Below are positions 25,105 through 36,470 of a DNA stretch of 64,000 bases, piece after piece. The position numbers and the translations under genes were made by a program. Within the stretch, counting starts at the first letter, position 1. Every line of letters starts with the position of its first letter. Origin of the DNA: Anarhynchus alexandrinus (lineage: Eukaryota; Chordata; Aves; Charadriiformes; Charadriidae); NCBI GenBank assembly GCA_008711295.1, contig VUYV01000015.1, forward strand, positions 2,672,846-2,736,845, given 5' to 3'. Below the pieces are notes generated by a model that ran no database searches, was not told the DNA's origin, and saw only the letters and a program-made list of their open reading frames with translations.

Positions 25105-28100
25105 ATCTCTTCTGACTTATTTTCAAAGGACAGGTCTTTGTTTCCGAATGGTGGCAGACTCTGTAATTATGTACATTTAAATACGAAGGGGGAATCAAGA
25201 GCAATTTTTAGGGTATGTGGATCTGGTCCTCTGCCAAAGTGCTTTATTCTATAATGAACTCTTCCTTTTAAGCCACTTTGCAGACACTTTGGTCTGAACC
25301 CAATATCAATAATATAGGTAAAATTTCACATGCTTAACAATATTTAACCCTGGGGCCTCTTCTTGGGCCGTTAAACACCAGACAGTACACCAGCCCGGGG
25401 TACTGTGATAGGAGGTGAAAGCCAGGAAGGCAGCCCATCGACGGGTAACTAAAAAGAGAAAGGAAAACCTTGACCTAAGCTGTGTGAGTTCAGCATTGCA
25501 AATGGTAAAGCAGACCTTCTCTTTCGGGCTGTTTGTAGTCACATTTAAATAGTCAATAATTCATCACTTACAGTGAGAATGTTAAATGCAGAAAGCAGCA
25601 GAATGTAAATTGAAATGGCTAATCCTTTTTAGCATGATCCATTAACAACATAATATTAAAGGTGAATGGGAGAATGAGAAGAGACTTCATGGGCGAGTGC
25701 ATTGGCCTTTTGCCTCTGAGGAAAGGTCTGTACTCAAAGCTTCATTAGGTTACAAGCATAAGTGGGTCACACAGGCCTAACAGACATTTGTCCATATCAC
25801 AAAACCAGTGACAGCCTGCAAGTACAACCTACAGCCTCAGATAAAGCCGAGGTTATGAGAGGACCCTGTTCCATTCTGTGCACCCCACACACTGTCTGTG
25901 GTACTGAGGACGCTGCTTTGTTTCTTTAGTTCTGCCTCCCATCTGCACGGGGGTAGTAACTCCTGTGCATCTTGACAGTGCTGGAAGGACTAGCAAGTTA
26001 AATCAGATGCTTGGGGATTGTCATTTTGGGGGAAGGGAGAGGATATTACAAATGGAAATGACACTATCTGAAATACTGATGTCACTGTGTATGAAAACTG
26101 GGATGTAGCAGCTGAGCTGGAGAGTAAAGTAGCAAAAGAGGACAGAGCATAGGATGCAGTTTTACCCTTTTACTGTGTTTTCATTCAAAATCTTAACAGA
26201 ACAGTACGATGTCAGAGGCAAAGCAGCTTAACAAGTACTCCCTGTTGATTTGGGATGATGACCTCCAAACCCTTAAAACAAATCAAAAGATCAACTGTCC
26301 CATTTTAACTGAAAGACTAAAGGACCAGCTCTAAAAGTGGGCATTACAATCTTTCAGTGCTTAAGCTTAACCTATTCAAATGGAACACTGATGTCCCCAC
26401 AGATGTTCTCTGCAGGGCCTGAATCTCGGTGCTAGAGTAATGTTTTCAATTTGTTGTTGAGATATTAGAGTTCTAAAGAAGCAGAAAGCATTAGAAGAGC
26501 AATATATGAGAAAGGGGCCCAAAGGGTGCGTTTTGGGGGTTTGGGTGTATTCCTCTGGGACTCTGCTCATTCATCATCTCTCTGAGATAACCTATTTACT
26601 CCAAGATTTTGTTGGGTGTTCATGATTTGGGTACCTCCCACCCCCCCACCACTTTTGCTTCTGAAATCTGTGCTCTGAAGCCATTTCTTTCTAGGCAGTG
26701 CTCCAGAACATAGCATTTCTACTGGGAAATGACGACTGCAAACAAACATAGCATCTACTTAGCAACAGAAAGAAAAAGAAAGAGAAGTGGGTTTTCTTTT
26801 AGTTTTTATAAAAGGCGCAATAATCTCTCGCCTGAAGAGTAGTATAAGTGCTTCTCATAAAACATCATAAAACAATACAGTCCTGTAAAACCAAACAACA
26901 TGTCAAAGCCCTATTTATTCCTTTCATTAACCTGATCTAATCCCCAAAAGTTTCTAATGGAACATGCATTGAATTGATGAGTCTTCCTCCAGCTCCTCAA
27001 CTTACCCAAAAGAGATGGAACAAATATAAATATATCTACACTTTACACTCAGTCTTAATTTGTTCAAAGCTTGGAAGAGCTTAAAAACCCACCAGTGCCT
27101 CATGGAAAACTGACAAATATTCTATTTAGAGAGATTTTGGCTGCTTATGCCCTTGTTTTTCCTCTAGTGTTCCCTTCCCCCGCAGCAAGGGCTCATTCAC
27201 ATTGGGGACATGAAAGCTCTATTGACATTTGCTGAGGAAGCGCCCCACCACCCATCAAAAAACACCCCCTTGCTAGTGGGGAACTGTTCCCCACAGCCCT
27301 CAATTGTGGTATGAATAGTCAGGTAAATTACGACCCCCCTTTTGAAGACCTCTGCACCCACCACAAAAAAAAATCTTGCCATGCTTTTGTCCTAAGAGAA
27401 ATATATTTATCAGGTTTAATTAGCATGTTCTCTATGACCTCTGTAATGTTCACCACAGGTTTTCCCCTGTTTATTTTCATCCCCAGTTCCTTATGAACCC
27501 CAACTCAGAACCCACTTCCCAGTAACTAGATTTTTTCAAAGGTCTTGCTGCATAAGGTTAGACAGGATGAAGACAGGATATGATCACTGGAAGGAAAGGG
27601 TCCATTGAGGGAAAACCACCCCTCAAATTTTAAGCAGGGATCTTTGTGATGCCAATGGCTGTTGGAAAAGAAATGGAGGTATTTGATCTAGCTCAACCTG
27701 GGAAGAACAGGGAAACATGCTGCACTTCATAGCTTTATCTCTACCAGAAAGCAAACGTTAGCAAGGGTGCTGCTCTGTGGAAGGCAGCAAGAGTATATAA
27801 GCAGATGGTGTTTGAGCATGTAACCACCGCAATCCAAGCATGACTTGGCAATGAATATACTAGAGGCCTTGTTTACCCTAGAGCTTTGGACAGTGCAGCT
27901 GCTACTCCAGTTCTGGTAGAAATTTTCAAGCACAGGTATGCTTGGTGAGGGGCAGGGATCACTACCCTAGGTGGGCAAGAGGCACTGTCTCAAATTCAGC
28001 AGTGCACTCTCTACACAAGCTCTCCAGACACTCTCCATTGCTGATCTGCACACTGAATCCTGACCAGGATAGCTGATAGGTGCACCAGCATCTGAGAAAT

Positions 28101-29253
28101 AAGAAATATTTGGCCCATACAAGCTGTGTCAACCAGTACTTGAGAGGCTGACTGTCTTCTCAGCAACCAGGAATGTAGATGTGTTTTAACTGCCCAGCTG
28201 TAAACTTCATCCTACCCACACCCTCCTCACACATTTGTTCTCCACTAACTATCCGCATGAGGCTGAGAAACCAATCTTCAACAGAAGCCAGTCTTTTTTT
28301 TCTGTCCACGATGAAAATAGCCATGGATGTTTGGAGATGTTACTTACACATATCTAAAGATGGGAAGAGAGCAGGATAGTCTATACAGGAATAGAAATTC
28401 AGGAAATAACCAACAACTCCACATTCTCAGGCAAGAATATTAATCTCTGAATAAATTGCCAATGATTTAGTCTAAGCCTATTTCAACAAACATCTTCCTC
28501 GGACATAAAGACCAACGGGAACCTGACAGAACGCTAGTTCTCTACTGAAAAGCCCACAACATGACCTCCAAAGTCAGATCCCAAATATTCCCTATTTCTT
28601 AAGCAGCCAACCAAATATAAACAAGTACAAAACCAAATCCAAATTGCCTTAATGTCACACTGCCTGCAGTGCAATGGAGAGGTGATCCCTCGCCTCCCAT
28701 TACCCACCCCAATAATTCTTTTATATGGAGTGTGAAATAATTAGGAGCAGCAAAAATAATTTAGGAAACAAGAAGAAACTAATTGTATAAGCTTGTTTGG
28801 GGAAAACACAAAGGACAAAAGCAAACCTGGTAGAGATGCTGACAGATACAGTACCGGTATATTAAAGCCCACACATGTATTAATAATAAGCTAACTAATG
28901 GTCCCTTGCACAATACACAATGAATTTACTACACAGCAGCCTGCTGCTGTGGTGCACTGTGACTCCACACCACAGAAAAGATCGCGGTTTGTGAAGCAGG
29001 AAAGTTTAATATTGTGTCCAGTCCAATGACTTTACACTGTGTTTAGGGAGAGACCAAGGTTTCAGAGAGCAGCTCTGGGAACCCAAAAGTCTCCAAGACA
29101 GCAATGCTGCTGATTACATCCTCTGGATCCAGGCAAGTTGCAATCTACCTCAGTGCCCACCTCCTCAAAGTGTTAGACCCATGTACCAATAAGTGGCATT
29201 ACTCTTCAGCAGCACCGCTCAGGCCTTTAACTAATGCTGTAGCTCAGCCTTCG
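25105..29253. other. Unique sequence, no gene seen
   Basis: The + strand is visibly A/C-rich, strongest around 28.4-28.7 kb. Frames are short. Nothing recognisable. Confidence 0.55.
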
Positions 29254-29310
29254 GGGATTAAAACCATCTTTCTGCTTCAAAATGCATGCCTTCTCGACTG
29301 AGCTAAAGGA
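29254..29310 (-). repeat. tRNA-like segment of a SINE or a tRNA relic, reverse orientation
   Basis: Read on the minus strand, TTTAGCTCAGTCGAGAAGG resembles the A-box half of a tRNA (D arm 'TAGCTCAGT'), and GGTTTTAATCCC follows at the right distance for a B box. The total A-to-B distance is about that of a tRNA. The B box departs from GGTTCAAATCC and I see no acceptor stem, so it is more likely the head of an old SINE than a functional tRNA. Confidence 0.45.
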
Positions 29311-29424
29311 TCCTCTCCATCAGGAATACAAGACAATGGAAGCATTCGTTCATACCTAAGGTCCTTTTTCTTTGCTCAGAGCATGCTGGCAAGACAAGAG
29401 GTTATCTTAGCTTGCTAGGTGGGG

Positions 29425-29520
29425 AAACCAAGTTATGGTGTTAATTGGAAAGCTCACTGAAGATCACACAAGAGGCTGAGGAAGTGAATTCGTAGCTACT
29501 GCATCCATGTCCTATTTCAA
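29425..29520 (-). repeat. Possible MIR-like SINE fragment, reverse orientation
   Basis: GGTGGGGAAACCAAGTTATG followed by GAAGATCACACAAGAGGCTG resembles the reverse of the MIR core ('gaggaaactgaggca...aaggtcacacagc'). It lies within 120 bases of the tRNA-like segment on the same strand, so both could be parts of one eroded SINE. Similarity is weak. Confidence 0.4.
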
Positions 29521-31502
29521 CAGCTCAAAGATCTTAAAAAAAACAAGGAGAAAGTTAGAAGTCTGAGGTCAGACAGTTTGTCCCTGACTGCTAAGCATGA
29601 AGTCTGCGTGACTGGACCAGCAAACCCTGACCCCTGGCAACATAAGCTCTTCTTGACAGCAGGTCATCTGTAGGCCAGACCACATTTTAACTGCAAGACA
29701 GATGTTTGCACTCTCTTTAACATTGTTTTGTACCATGTTTATTTGTGCCCAGAACAACTGGATGCAAGGTGTGGATTTGCAGATGTGAACAGGGGTCTAA
29801 ACTGACCACAACCATTCTGGAAGCTGCTATGTTCCAGGGTAAACACTCCTCCATGAGGAGGCCCTGTTTAGCAAGGTGAGCTGCAACCAAATAAAATAAT
29901 AATAATTAAAAAAAAAAAGGCAACAAAAACCACAACATACACAACCACACAATCCTATAAAACGCAATTTTGGCCTTATGCTAAAAGACACAGCATATGG
30001 GGTCCTAGTCTCACCAAAGAAATCAACTCAAACAACTACCCTTTTAGGCATCCAGTCCAGGCATTTTAAACTCAGCCAATGCTAAAGTTGCTGACTGTCC
30101 GTACAGCCCAGCCCAGATCTGCTCGCAGGCTGTTGTTGTCTCCAGCAGCTCAACTTCACCGGCTGAGCTTACGCTGCACCCTGAGCTTTAGCTGTTGAAA
30201 AAAAGCCCTGTGTTCTTTGAGTCACTGTCTCAAAGAAACTAGCCAAGTACACTTGATCCTCCAGAATTACCTTTCCTGATCGTAAGCTTCCTAGCTCAAC
30301 ACACTGGTTTAGAAACTAACATACTTTTAAAGCCCCTTCCAATTTTTTTCTGAGTGAAAGGCATTCACTCAGGCATGCTACTCAAACTGGCCTGAGTTGC
30401 CCACCCAAAACTCCTCTCCCACTTCCGTGCGCTGCTGCCTCTCTCTCCAGCGCCCACCGCAGCTGCTGGGCAGCGCTGCTGGTTGTTTACCCACCTACTG
30501 CACGACACCCCAGCAGTGGCTGAATGTCAGTGCCAAGGCTAAAGGTTTCCTCTGTGCGGATGCACAGTTTTGTAAAGCACTTCAGGATCAAAGGTGGCAG
30601 TGGAACAAAATGGTATTATAGAAGCTCCGAGTTTCCTCACAGACAGCTTGTCAACTAATTACAGTTGTGCGCTTTGCTGAGAAGCTCTGAAAGGTATCAA
30701 GAGCAAAACCCCATGGCATCATCTGACACTGACAATGCTGTAGCCAGGAGTGCTGCCATTTTTTATGCTTTCATGACTGGCTTTGAACTGGACGTGAACT
30801 TGCATAGATATGTGCCTGATGCACAAGTCAAGTGCACCAGTGCAGTGATCCACCACACTTTCCATCACTTTACACTTAACTGCATGCCAAGCCTTCATAA
30901 ATTACACTTGCTGCTTTCCAGTCTGCCTCTGACGAGAGCACAGGCGACCTCAGTGTCACTCGTGCCAGTGGCGCAGAGCACAGGCAGCAGCTTGGACGGA
31001 GGACTGCTCAGCAGAGCTTCTCCTTATGAAGGAGTCATCACAAATTCACTTCTTTCTGCCCTGCCCTCCCTGAAAAGCTGCAGGTAATCTGCAGCATGGA
31101 TGGACTGACAATGCAGACCTTGACAAGAAAATTATTTTTCTGGGGTTACTTAGGAAGAGTCCAGGACAAAGCCAGAAGCAGAACTTGCTTGCATGAATCT
31201 CAGTGCACCATCTTAGACTATAACACAGGCCTTCTCTTGAGAAAGGACTGGTATTTCAGCACCGGGTGTTCTTTGTTTGATCCTGCCTGGTCTGACACAC
31301 AGGGATAATACCTCCAAGCAGGTGACTGCATGGGTAAATTGAGGAAAGGAAATCAAGAGAGCCACATCTTCCAGCTTCTTATTCTGAATGCTTTAATAAC
31401 ACATTTCCATTTCTTCACACTCTGTATAGGAAACATCAGGGGTTGAGGTTTTTTTCCCTCACCCTCCTTCCTCACAATCACTTAAAGAGAGATTGTTCTC
31501 GC
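29521..31502. other. Mostly unique, slightly G+C-richer sequence
   Basis: Three + frames (74, 140 and 70 codons between 30397 and 31308) are adjacent but encode nothing I recognise. A word TGTAAAGCACTTCAGGATCA near 30.57 kb resembles the 'tgtaaagcgctt-ggatcc' phrase of ancient SINE-like repeats, too short to call. Confidence 0.5.
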
Positions 31503-31615
31503 TTTTAACAGGTAGTTTATGAAAGGAATTAAATGACGTGGTCGCCTGCAATAGCAGGGGGACAGACTCAGTGACCCAGGGGGTCCTTTCTAGGGCTGTG
31601 TCAGCCTGTGACTAA
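31503..31615 (+). mobile_element. Old CR1 3' fragment
   Basis: The order of words matches the CR1 3' region: GTAGTTTATGAAAGGAATTA, then GTCGCCTGCAATAGCAGGGG, then GACTCAGTGACCCAGGGGGTCC and CTAGGGCTGTG. Older amniote CR1 subfamilies carry the same series (a stretch encoding a lysine- and leucine-rich tail, the 'gcctgc-atagcagggg' block and the 'gaccc-ggaggtcc' block). There is no octamer tail left, which fits an old copy. It shares the GGTTGTCTGCAATAG-type block with the copy at 16.25-16.56 kb. Confidence 0.75.
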
Positions 31616-32059
31616 CGTCAATAAAAATGATTTCATCCCAGCTTTTACGTGTAGGCAGGAGAGCAAACAACAAATTAATGAGAACAAGAAGCTCTGAAAA
31701 GCTGGAGGGAGGGGGGTGGAAGAGAACGACAGAGCACACGCGCGATGTTCGGTGCGGGGAAAGCAAGCATTCAACTTGGACTAAAATATGACTTACGAGG
31801 CTGTTCATTTCCACCCCTACTCCCACGTACCTGAAGGGAATAGAATTTAAGTGTCCCAGCTCTGGCTTTGTAAGTGATTTGACAAATTGTTTTCTGTGCT
31901 GCTGCCACAGTCACCCAAAATAGGTAAAATATTTCATTTCAGAAAGGAAAACATTTACATGAGGACTTGACCTTTAACTCAATGTCAGAAGCTCCCCAGG
32001 TGGGAGGCGAGACTGATGGGAGCTTCAGCAGAGTCTAGAAACCTCCTGGAGTAATTACT

Positions 32060-32073
32060 GTCTCCATGGCAAC
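32060..32073. promoter_or_regulatory. X-box-like (RFX) site
   Basis: GTCTCCATGGCAAC fits the RFX X-box GTNRCC(N0-3)RGYAAC except at one position and is nearly palindromic. RFX factors bind such sites near ciliary and immune genes. Close pairing with the G tract at 32087 makes it more notable than an isolated match; binding is not shown. Confidence 0.4.
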
Positions 32074-32086
32074 AAAACACTGACAT

Positions 32087-32127
32087 GGGAAGGGGGGAGG
32101 GGGGGCGGGGGGCGAGGAAGGGGAGGG
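32087..32127 (+). promoter_or_regulatory. G-quadruplex-forming G tract
   Basis: Five or more runs of three to seven G within 41 bases on the + strand, separated by one to five bases. This satisfies the usual G3+N1-7 quadruplex pattern. It lies 14 bases downstream of the X-box-like site, in the local CpG-enriched patch. Quadruplex tracts are common near promoters and enhancers, but that role here is inference. Confidence 0.65.
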
Positions 32128-32526
32128 ATACAGACCTAAAAAGCACACGGGCTCCCACCTACATACAACTTACAGCCACTAACGAGGCCTGGAGCCTCTG
32201 GAGGCCTGTCGCCCTCCCGGAGTGACAAGGGCTTGGACAACCCATATGGGCTTCTCCTTTGGCTGAATGGGGGATCTAGCATGGGTGCACCTTCAGAGTA
32301 CCACACTGCAAGGCAGGACCCCAGGAGAGAAACAGGGCGAGAACAGTCTCCACCCCTGCTCACTGCTCAGCTCTCTGCTGAGGCCCTCAAACAAATGGCA
32401 AAGAAGGACAAAGGCAGAGAAGATGCTACCAGCTCTAGAAACCTCAGTTCACCTGCAAGTGGAGCTACAAAAAGCCTGGAGACAAAGAAGTACAAGTTTT
32501 TAATCAGAACTACTCAAAAGCTTTCC

Positions 32527-32543
32527 AAAAAAAAAAAAAAAAA
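32527..32543 (+). repeat. A17 homopolymer, followed by A-rich simple sequence to about 32.57 kb
   Basis: Uninterrupted A run, then CCAAAAAACCCCAAAAAC. It encodes the lysine run in the 194-codon chance frame and could be the eroded tail of a retroposed sequence, but no element was recognised upstream. Confidence 0.85.
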
Positions 32544-32802
32544 CCAAAAAACCCCAAAAACACAGAAGAAGAAGCTAGAAAAACCAAACTTTCTTTCAGA
32601 GTACCGTTGGCCTGCTCTCTTCTCTCATCATCCCTTAACAAGCCAAGGGCACAGACTGATTTTTAGATGCTTCACCATAAAATTAGAGTTTCTGGCCAGG
32701 AATTTCTACAGGGCAGAGGGGATTCAGCAAGTCACAAAGACAGGAAGCAAAACTAAACACTCTCAAAACCAAAGAAGTGTGCACACTGATGACCATCTTC
32801 AA

Positions 32803-32858
32803 AGAATCACAGAATAGTTGAGGCTGGAAGGGACCTCTGGAGGTGATCTTGTCCAAGA
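32803..32858 (-). mobile_element. CR1 3'-end fragment, reverse orientation
   Basis: The + strand reads AATCACAGAATAGTTGAGG followed by CTGGAAGGGACCTCTGGAGG. This is the reverse complement of the standard avian CR1 3' end, where the octamer tail follows the GGTCCCTTCCA block. Only about 55 bases are recognisable, so it is a very short 5'-truncated insertion or an eroded one. It ends a 194-codon chance frame on the + strand that I do not regard as a gene. Confidence 0.85.
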
Positions 32859-33884
32859 TGACCAAGATCCTCCCTCACTTTGGTCTGTATCAGTTCACTC
32901 AAAACATGGAGAGGTGATGTAGGGTCTGCTCTAACTCCAAAGATATTCTCCATTTAGGAAAATGCCATCTGCCACAGAGGCAATGCTATGTTCAGGTCTT
33001 ATGTGACACTGTGTACTCAAATCTCTTAACCCAAATTCCTTGCTGGTGGCTGGAAGTGCTTTGAGGAATAACGGAAGGTGGAGGGGGAGGAACAGGAATT
33101 TTGCTTCCTGATTTTAGTGCAGAGAAGATAATATTTTTCATCTTGGTGCTAAGCAACAAATGTTTCTTTCTCTTCCATTCAAGGTTTGTGTTTTAAGCCA
33201 TTTTCTTCTCTTTACTCCCTTCTCTTCCTCCCCTCCCTCCATTTACTTACAAAAGCTGTTCCATTCAGTTTAATTGGAACAGATGGAAATATAGAAAGTT
33301 CCTTTTAAAAATATAAATAAATTATATACACACACACTTATATTATGATCCGGAGAGGGGAAAAAGCATCAAAATCTCTGAGTGCAGAGAATACGGAGAG
33401 CTAGTACTCATTGTTCTGATGCTGAACTCTAATTTTAGATGTGTTTACAAATGTGTGCCTCAAAAAAAATTACAGAAAGCGCTGCTCCATAATATATGCT
33501 TTTGCTTCTCTTGCAGCTAATGCTTTTTGCTAGGAGCTAGCAGTTGAATCTTCATGCAAAGCAATTCCATCCCTCAGAAATAGGGAAGAAGTGGTCTATG
33601 AAGTTCACCAAACACTTCCCTCCCCACACACACCTTGCCTCTCTACATAAACAACTTCTCTCTTTTTCCCACCACCCCCTTCTTTTGACCCTGGTACATT
33701 TAACTTTTTCTACAATTATACATTTTGCATCTGAATTTAGTGCTTCTGACAAGTGACAGCTACTGGATTGACAACCTGAGAGAATGACATCTTATTTATC
33801 CAGAAAAGGGGTACAGGAAGCCATAGCTCTCTACCTACCACATTAATGCTACCATACTCTTGGAAAAGATTTTTCATGGGTAAA

Positions 33885-34040
33885 TCTCAAAGCACTTAAG
33901 GAGGTCAGTATCTTTATTCCATTTGCCAATGAGAAGACAGAAGCTTGGGAGAATGCGAAGTGACTTGCCCAAGGTCAACCAAGAGAGGCATAGTGAAGCT
34001 GTGTGTGCAATCCACCTCCCTCAGGGTCAGCCCTCTGTCC
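33885..34040 (-). repeat. MIR-like tRNA-derived SINE, reverse orientation
   Basis: The + strand reads CTCAAAGCACTTAAGGAGG, then a diverged 'ttattcc-att' block and AAGTGACTTGCCCAAGGTCA at 33958-33977. These are the core and 3' part of the MIR consensus read backwards (the 'tgaccttgggcaagtcactt' signature). The element sits directly upstream of the 34-kb CR1, so CR1 inserted beside or into it. It is an inert relic with no intact RNA polymerase III promoter visible. Confidence 0.75.
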
Positions 34041-34084
34041 AACTCACTCACCCATCCCCTCCATTGTAGAAGGCAACAGATTTC

Positions 34085-34829
34085 ACACATTACAAAGGCA
34101 ACTTAATCTGGGAGTGCAGCACAGGCTGGGATCTACCTGGCTGGGGAGCAGCTCTGTGGAAAGGGACCTGGGGGTGCTGGTGGACAACAAGCTCAATATG
34201 AGTGAACAGTGTGCTGCTGCTGCAGCAAAGAAGGCCACCGGGATGCTGGGTTGCATCAACAGGGGCGTCACCAGCAGAGGTAAAGAAGTCATTATCCCGC
34301 TCTACTCAGCGCTGGTCAGGCCACACCTGGAACACAGTGTTTTTGTTTTGGTCCCTGCTATCCAAAACAGATGTGGAAAAGCTGGAGAAGGTCCAGAGAA
34401 GGGCCACAAAAATGATCAAAGGACGGAGAAGCCTACCGTATGAGGAAAGGCTGAGAGAACTGGGTTTGTTCAGCCTGGAGGAAAGAAGGCTTAGGGGAGA
34501 CCTTATCACCATGTTCCAGTATTTAAAGGGTGGCTACAGAGAGGATGGAGACCTCCTTTTCAGAAGGAAAAAATGAGGGGTAATGGGTACAAGTTACTCC
34601 TGGGGAGATTCCACATGGAAACAAGAGGAAAATCTTTCACAATGAGAACAATCAGCTATTGGAATAATCTCCCCAGGGAAGGTGGTGGATTCCCCATCAT
34701 TGGACACTTTTAAGATTCAGCTGGGCAGGGTGCTGGGCCATCTTGTCTAGACTGTGCTTTTGCCAGGAAAGGTTGGACCAGATGATCCTTGAGGTCCCTT
34801 CCAACTTGGTATTCTATGATTCTATGATT
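34085..34829 (+). mobile_element. CR1 LINE retroposon, 5'-truncated, with intact 3' tail
   Basis: This is the clearest mobile element in the window. It holds the C-terminal part of the CR1 second open reading frame, then a 3' untranslated segment whose last part reads GGTTGGACCAGATGATCC and GAGGTCCCTTCCAAC, and it ends with ATTCTATGATTCTATGATT at 34811-34829. That octamer repeat is the characteristic CR1 3' end. CR1 elements copy themselves by target-primed reverse transcription and usually lose their 5' end, as here: less than 1 kb remains of a full element of several kb. The left boundary is approximate because similarity fades near 34.08 kb, just after a reverse MIR relic. It is the least decayed CR1 here, but a frameshift makes it inactive. 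I did not assign a subfamily. Confidence 0.93.
34105..34576 (+). pseudogene. CR1 reverse-transcriptase ORF, C-terminal remnant, frameshifted
   Basis: One frame carries [15 protein letters not shown], a run of alanines, [10 protein letters not shown] and [11 protein letters not shown], which is the segment after the reverse-transcriptase fingers and palm in CR1 proteins. The frame is lost near 34.36-34.38 kb. The homologous protein continues in another + frame with [34 protein letters not shown] and [13 protein letters not shown], and stops at 34574-34576. All catalytic motifs, including the YxDD box, lie in the missing 5' portion, so no activity is possible. The family protein is membrane-free and acts with its own RNA to prime reverse transcription at nicked DNA. 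The call rests on recognition of conserved CR1 phrases, not on an alignment. Confidence 0.88.
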
Positions 34830-36309
34830 GCCTTCAGCTCTTACCCCAGCCCCAAAAGTGCATTTTGAGGTTAGATGAACACACCACAGACAATGCAAAC
34901 TGCAGAAACCATTGGAACTGTCAAAGGCTTCTTCATGTTGTCCCTTCTGCTCATCATAAATAGTAAGATACATACTCCCACTCATTTCCTGTGGGCTATT
35001 AAGGCAGCAATTAATAGTATTACTGCCATCATGAAAAGCCCTGATTTTATATATTGCCTTTTTTCCAAGCATGAGGAGGATCAAATTTGCAGACAAAAAA
35101 GTCTAAAAAGTCTCCTCCCAGCACCACTGAAGACCTCTGAGCAGGAACATAACACCTGAGAGATGCTACCAGTCTGCCAAGGGACAGAAAACCAGAGCAG
35201 AAGACTGTATTCCTTTTACACTGAGAGGTTCAGATGAGCTGAATTTAATTTACTATTTAATTCAATGGTAAGAATATTACAATTAGCAGTGTACTCTACT
35301 TATCAGCTCTGTTGACTACCAAAGCTTTTGGTTCATATCATATAACCACAGCTAAAACCTCACAGTACTGGCCAGAAAACAGAAAGATAAGAAAAGGTGG
35401 GGAGGGGAAGTCAAGGTGTAGTATTGTTTGGAATGTTTTGTTCACCTGAAGATACCTGATGTCTTTCACTGTACTACAAAAGAACATTAGATTTCCCAGA
35501 GTCTGCAACTGAGAGTTAGAAGTTGCTACAAATATACACTTAATACAAGTGGAAAGAAAGAAAAAAGGCTGAACTTTCTTTTGTTATTGGGACTTGCTCA
35601 GTGAACATTTTTTCCAACCACAAATCTCCAAAAGGAACAGGAAATCTAAGGTGTAGACTAGCTAAGAGATGTACCACCAGCTCAGGCTAGCAAGACGCAT
35701 AAGATGAACCTTGAGAATTCTCCAGATGACTCAGACAGATTCCTGATGGGTCTCTGCCTCACCCTTGAATCTTACATTGAGACTGTCACAGGAGGCCATG
35801 ATTTGTGCTAGAACTTTGTTGAAGATCATCCAGGACCGACCTGGATAAACAAGGAAGCAAAGGTACATGGATCTTCTGAGGGTGCAGAGGGGAGAAAGAA
35901 AGATAGAGAACAAGTACATGTTAGATGCAGACAGGCAGCAAGGTCAGAGTCCATCATTCCACCACACATTACCCCCTGTCTCCCAAAGAAACAACTTTCT
36001 CCCCTTGCCTCTCAAATCAAGTTGTTTCAGCCTCTGCTGTAGAAAACCGTACAAACAAGACAAAATACTTACAATATGTCTGGTGTCTCCCCACCCTTCC
36101 AGTCCTTTATATAAAACTTCGAAATATTTCTACCAATTCGAGACCTCTCCCTTAGGCTTTCTGCCACTTTCTGTGAGTTTGCATTATTAGGTAGTTTCCT
36201 GTCTAAGGGAGATGAGAGGAATCAATGTAAATTTGCATCCCCTTGATGCCGTTCTAAACCAACCCTCTCCCTCCTTGAAGCTGTGCCAGTCAAACAATAC
36301 AGGAGAAGA
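34830..36309. other. Unique sequence, no gene seen
   Basis: The 128-codon minus frame overlapping the CR1 3' end (34710-35096) is a shadow of the element and adjacent sequence. No other signal. Confidence 0.55.
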
Positions 36310-36470
36310 TCAGCGCCATGCTGCCTGCTGATGTGGAAGATGTGGGTTCAATTCCCATCTTCACCACCAGCTTCCTAGGTAACTGGTGGGTTCTATTTTC
36401 CTTCTGCAAAACAAGCACTGCATTTCATTATCCCACAGGGAATTTGGGAGGATAAAATAACAGTGATGTT
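36310..36470 (+). repeat. tRNA-derived SINE relic (MIR-like) with a preserved B box
   Basis: GGTTCAATTCCC at 36345-36356 matches the RNA polymerase III B-box consensus, in a setting of GTGGAAGATGTGGGTTCAAT that is typical of tRNA-derived SINEs. Downstream, a run ending GGGAGGATAAAATAACAG resembles the MIR 3' segment ('gtgaggattaaat'). No 7-bp acceptor stem or complete cloverleaf could be drawn, so this is not an active tRNA gene. Confidence 0.5.

Noticed and set aside
28940..28975. Short inverted repeat CTGTGGTG ... CACCACAG
   Set aside because: An 8-bp stem with a loop of about 13 bases in unique sequence; many such stems occur by chance and no RNA context supports it.
30665..31087. 140-codon + frame with neighbours at 30397 and 31096
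   Set aside because: The frames do not join through convincing splice sites and encode nothing recognised; the region is merely G+C-richer.
32233..32817. 194-codon + frame, the longest in the window
   Set aside because: It runs through an A17 homopolymer (lysine run) and ends inside a reverse CR1 fragment; no domain, start context or splice signal supports a gene.
36310..36470. True tRNA gene
   Set aside because: Only the B box is good; no acceptor stem or anticodon arm can be formed, so it is treated as a SINE relic.
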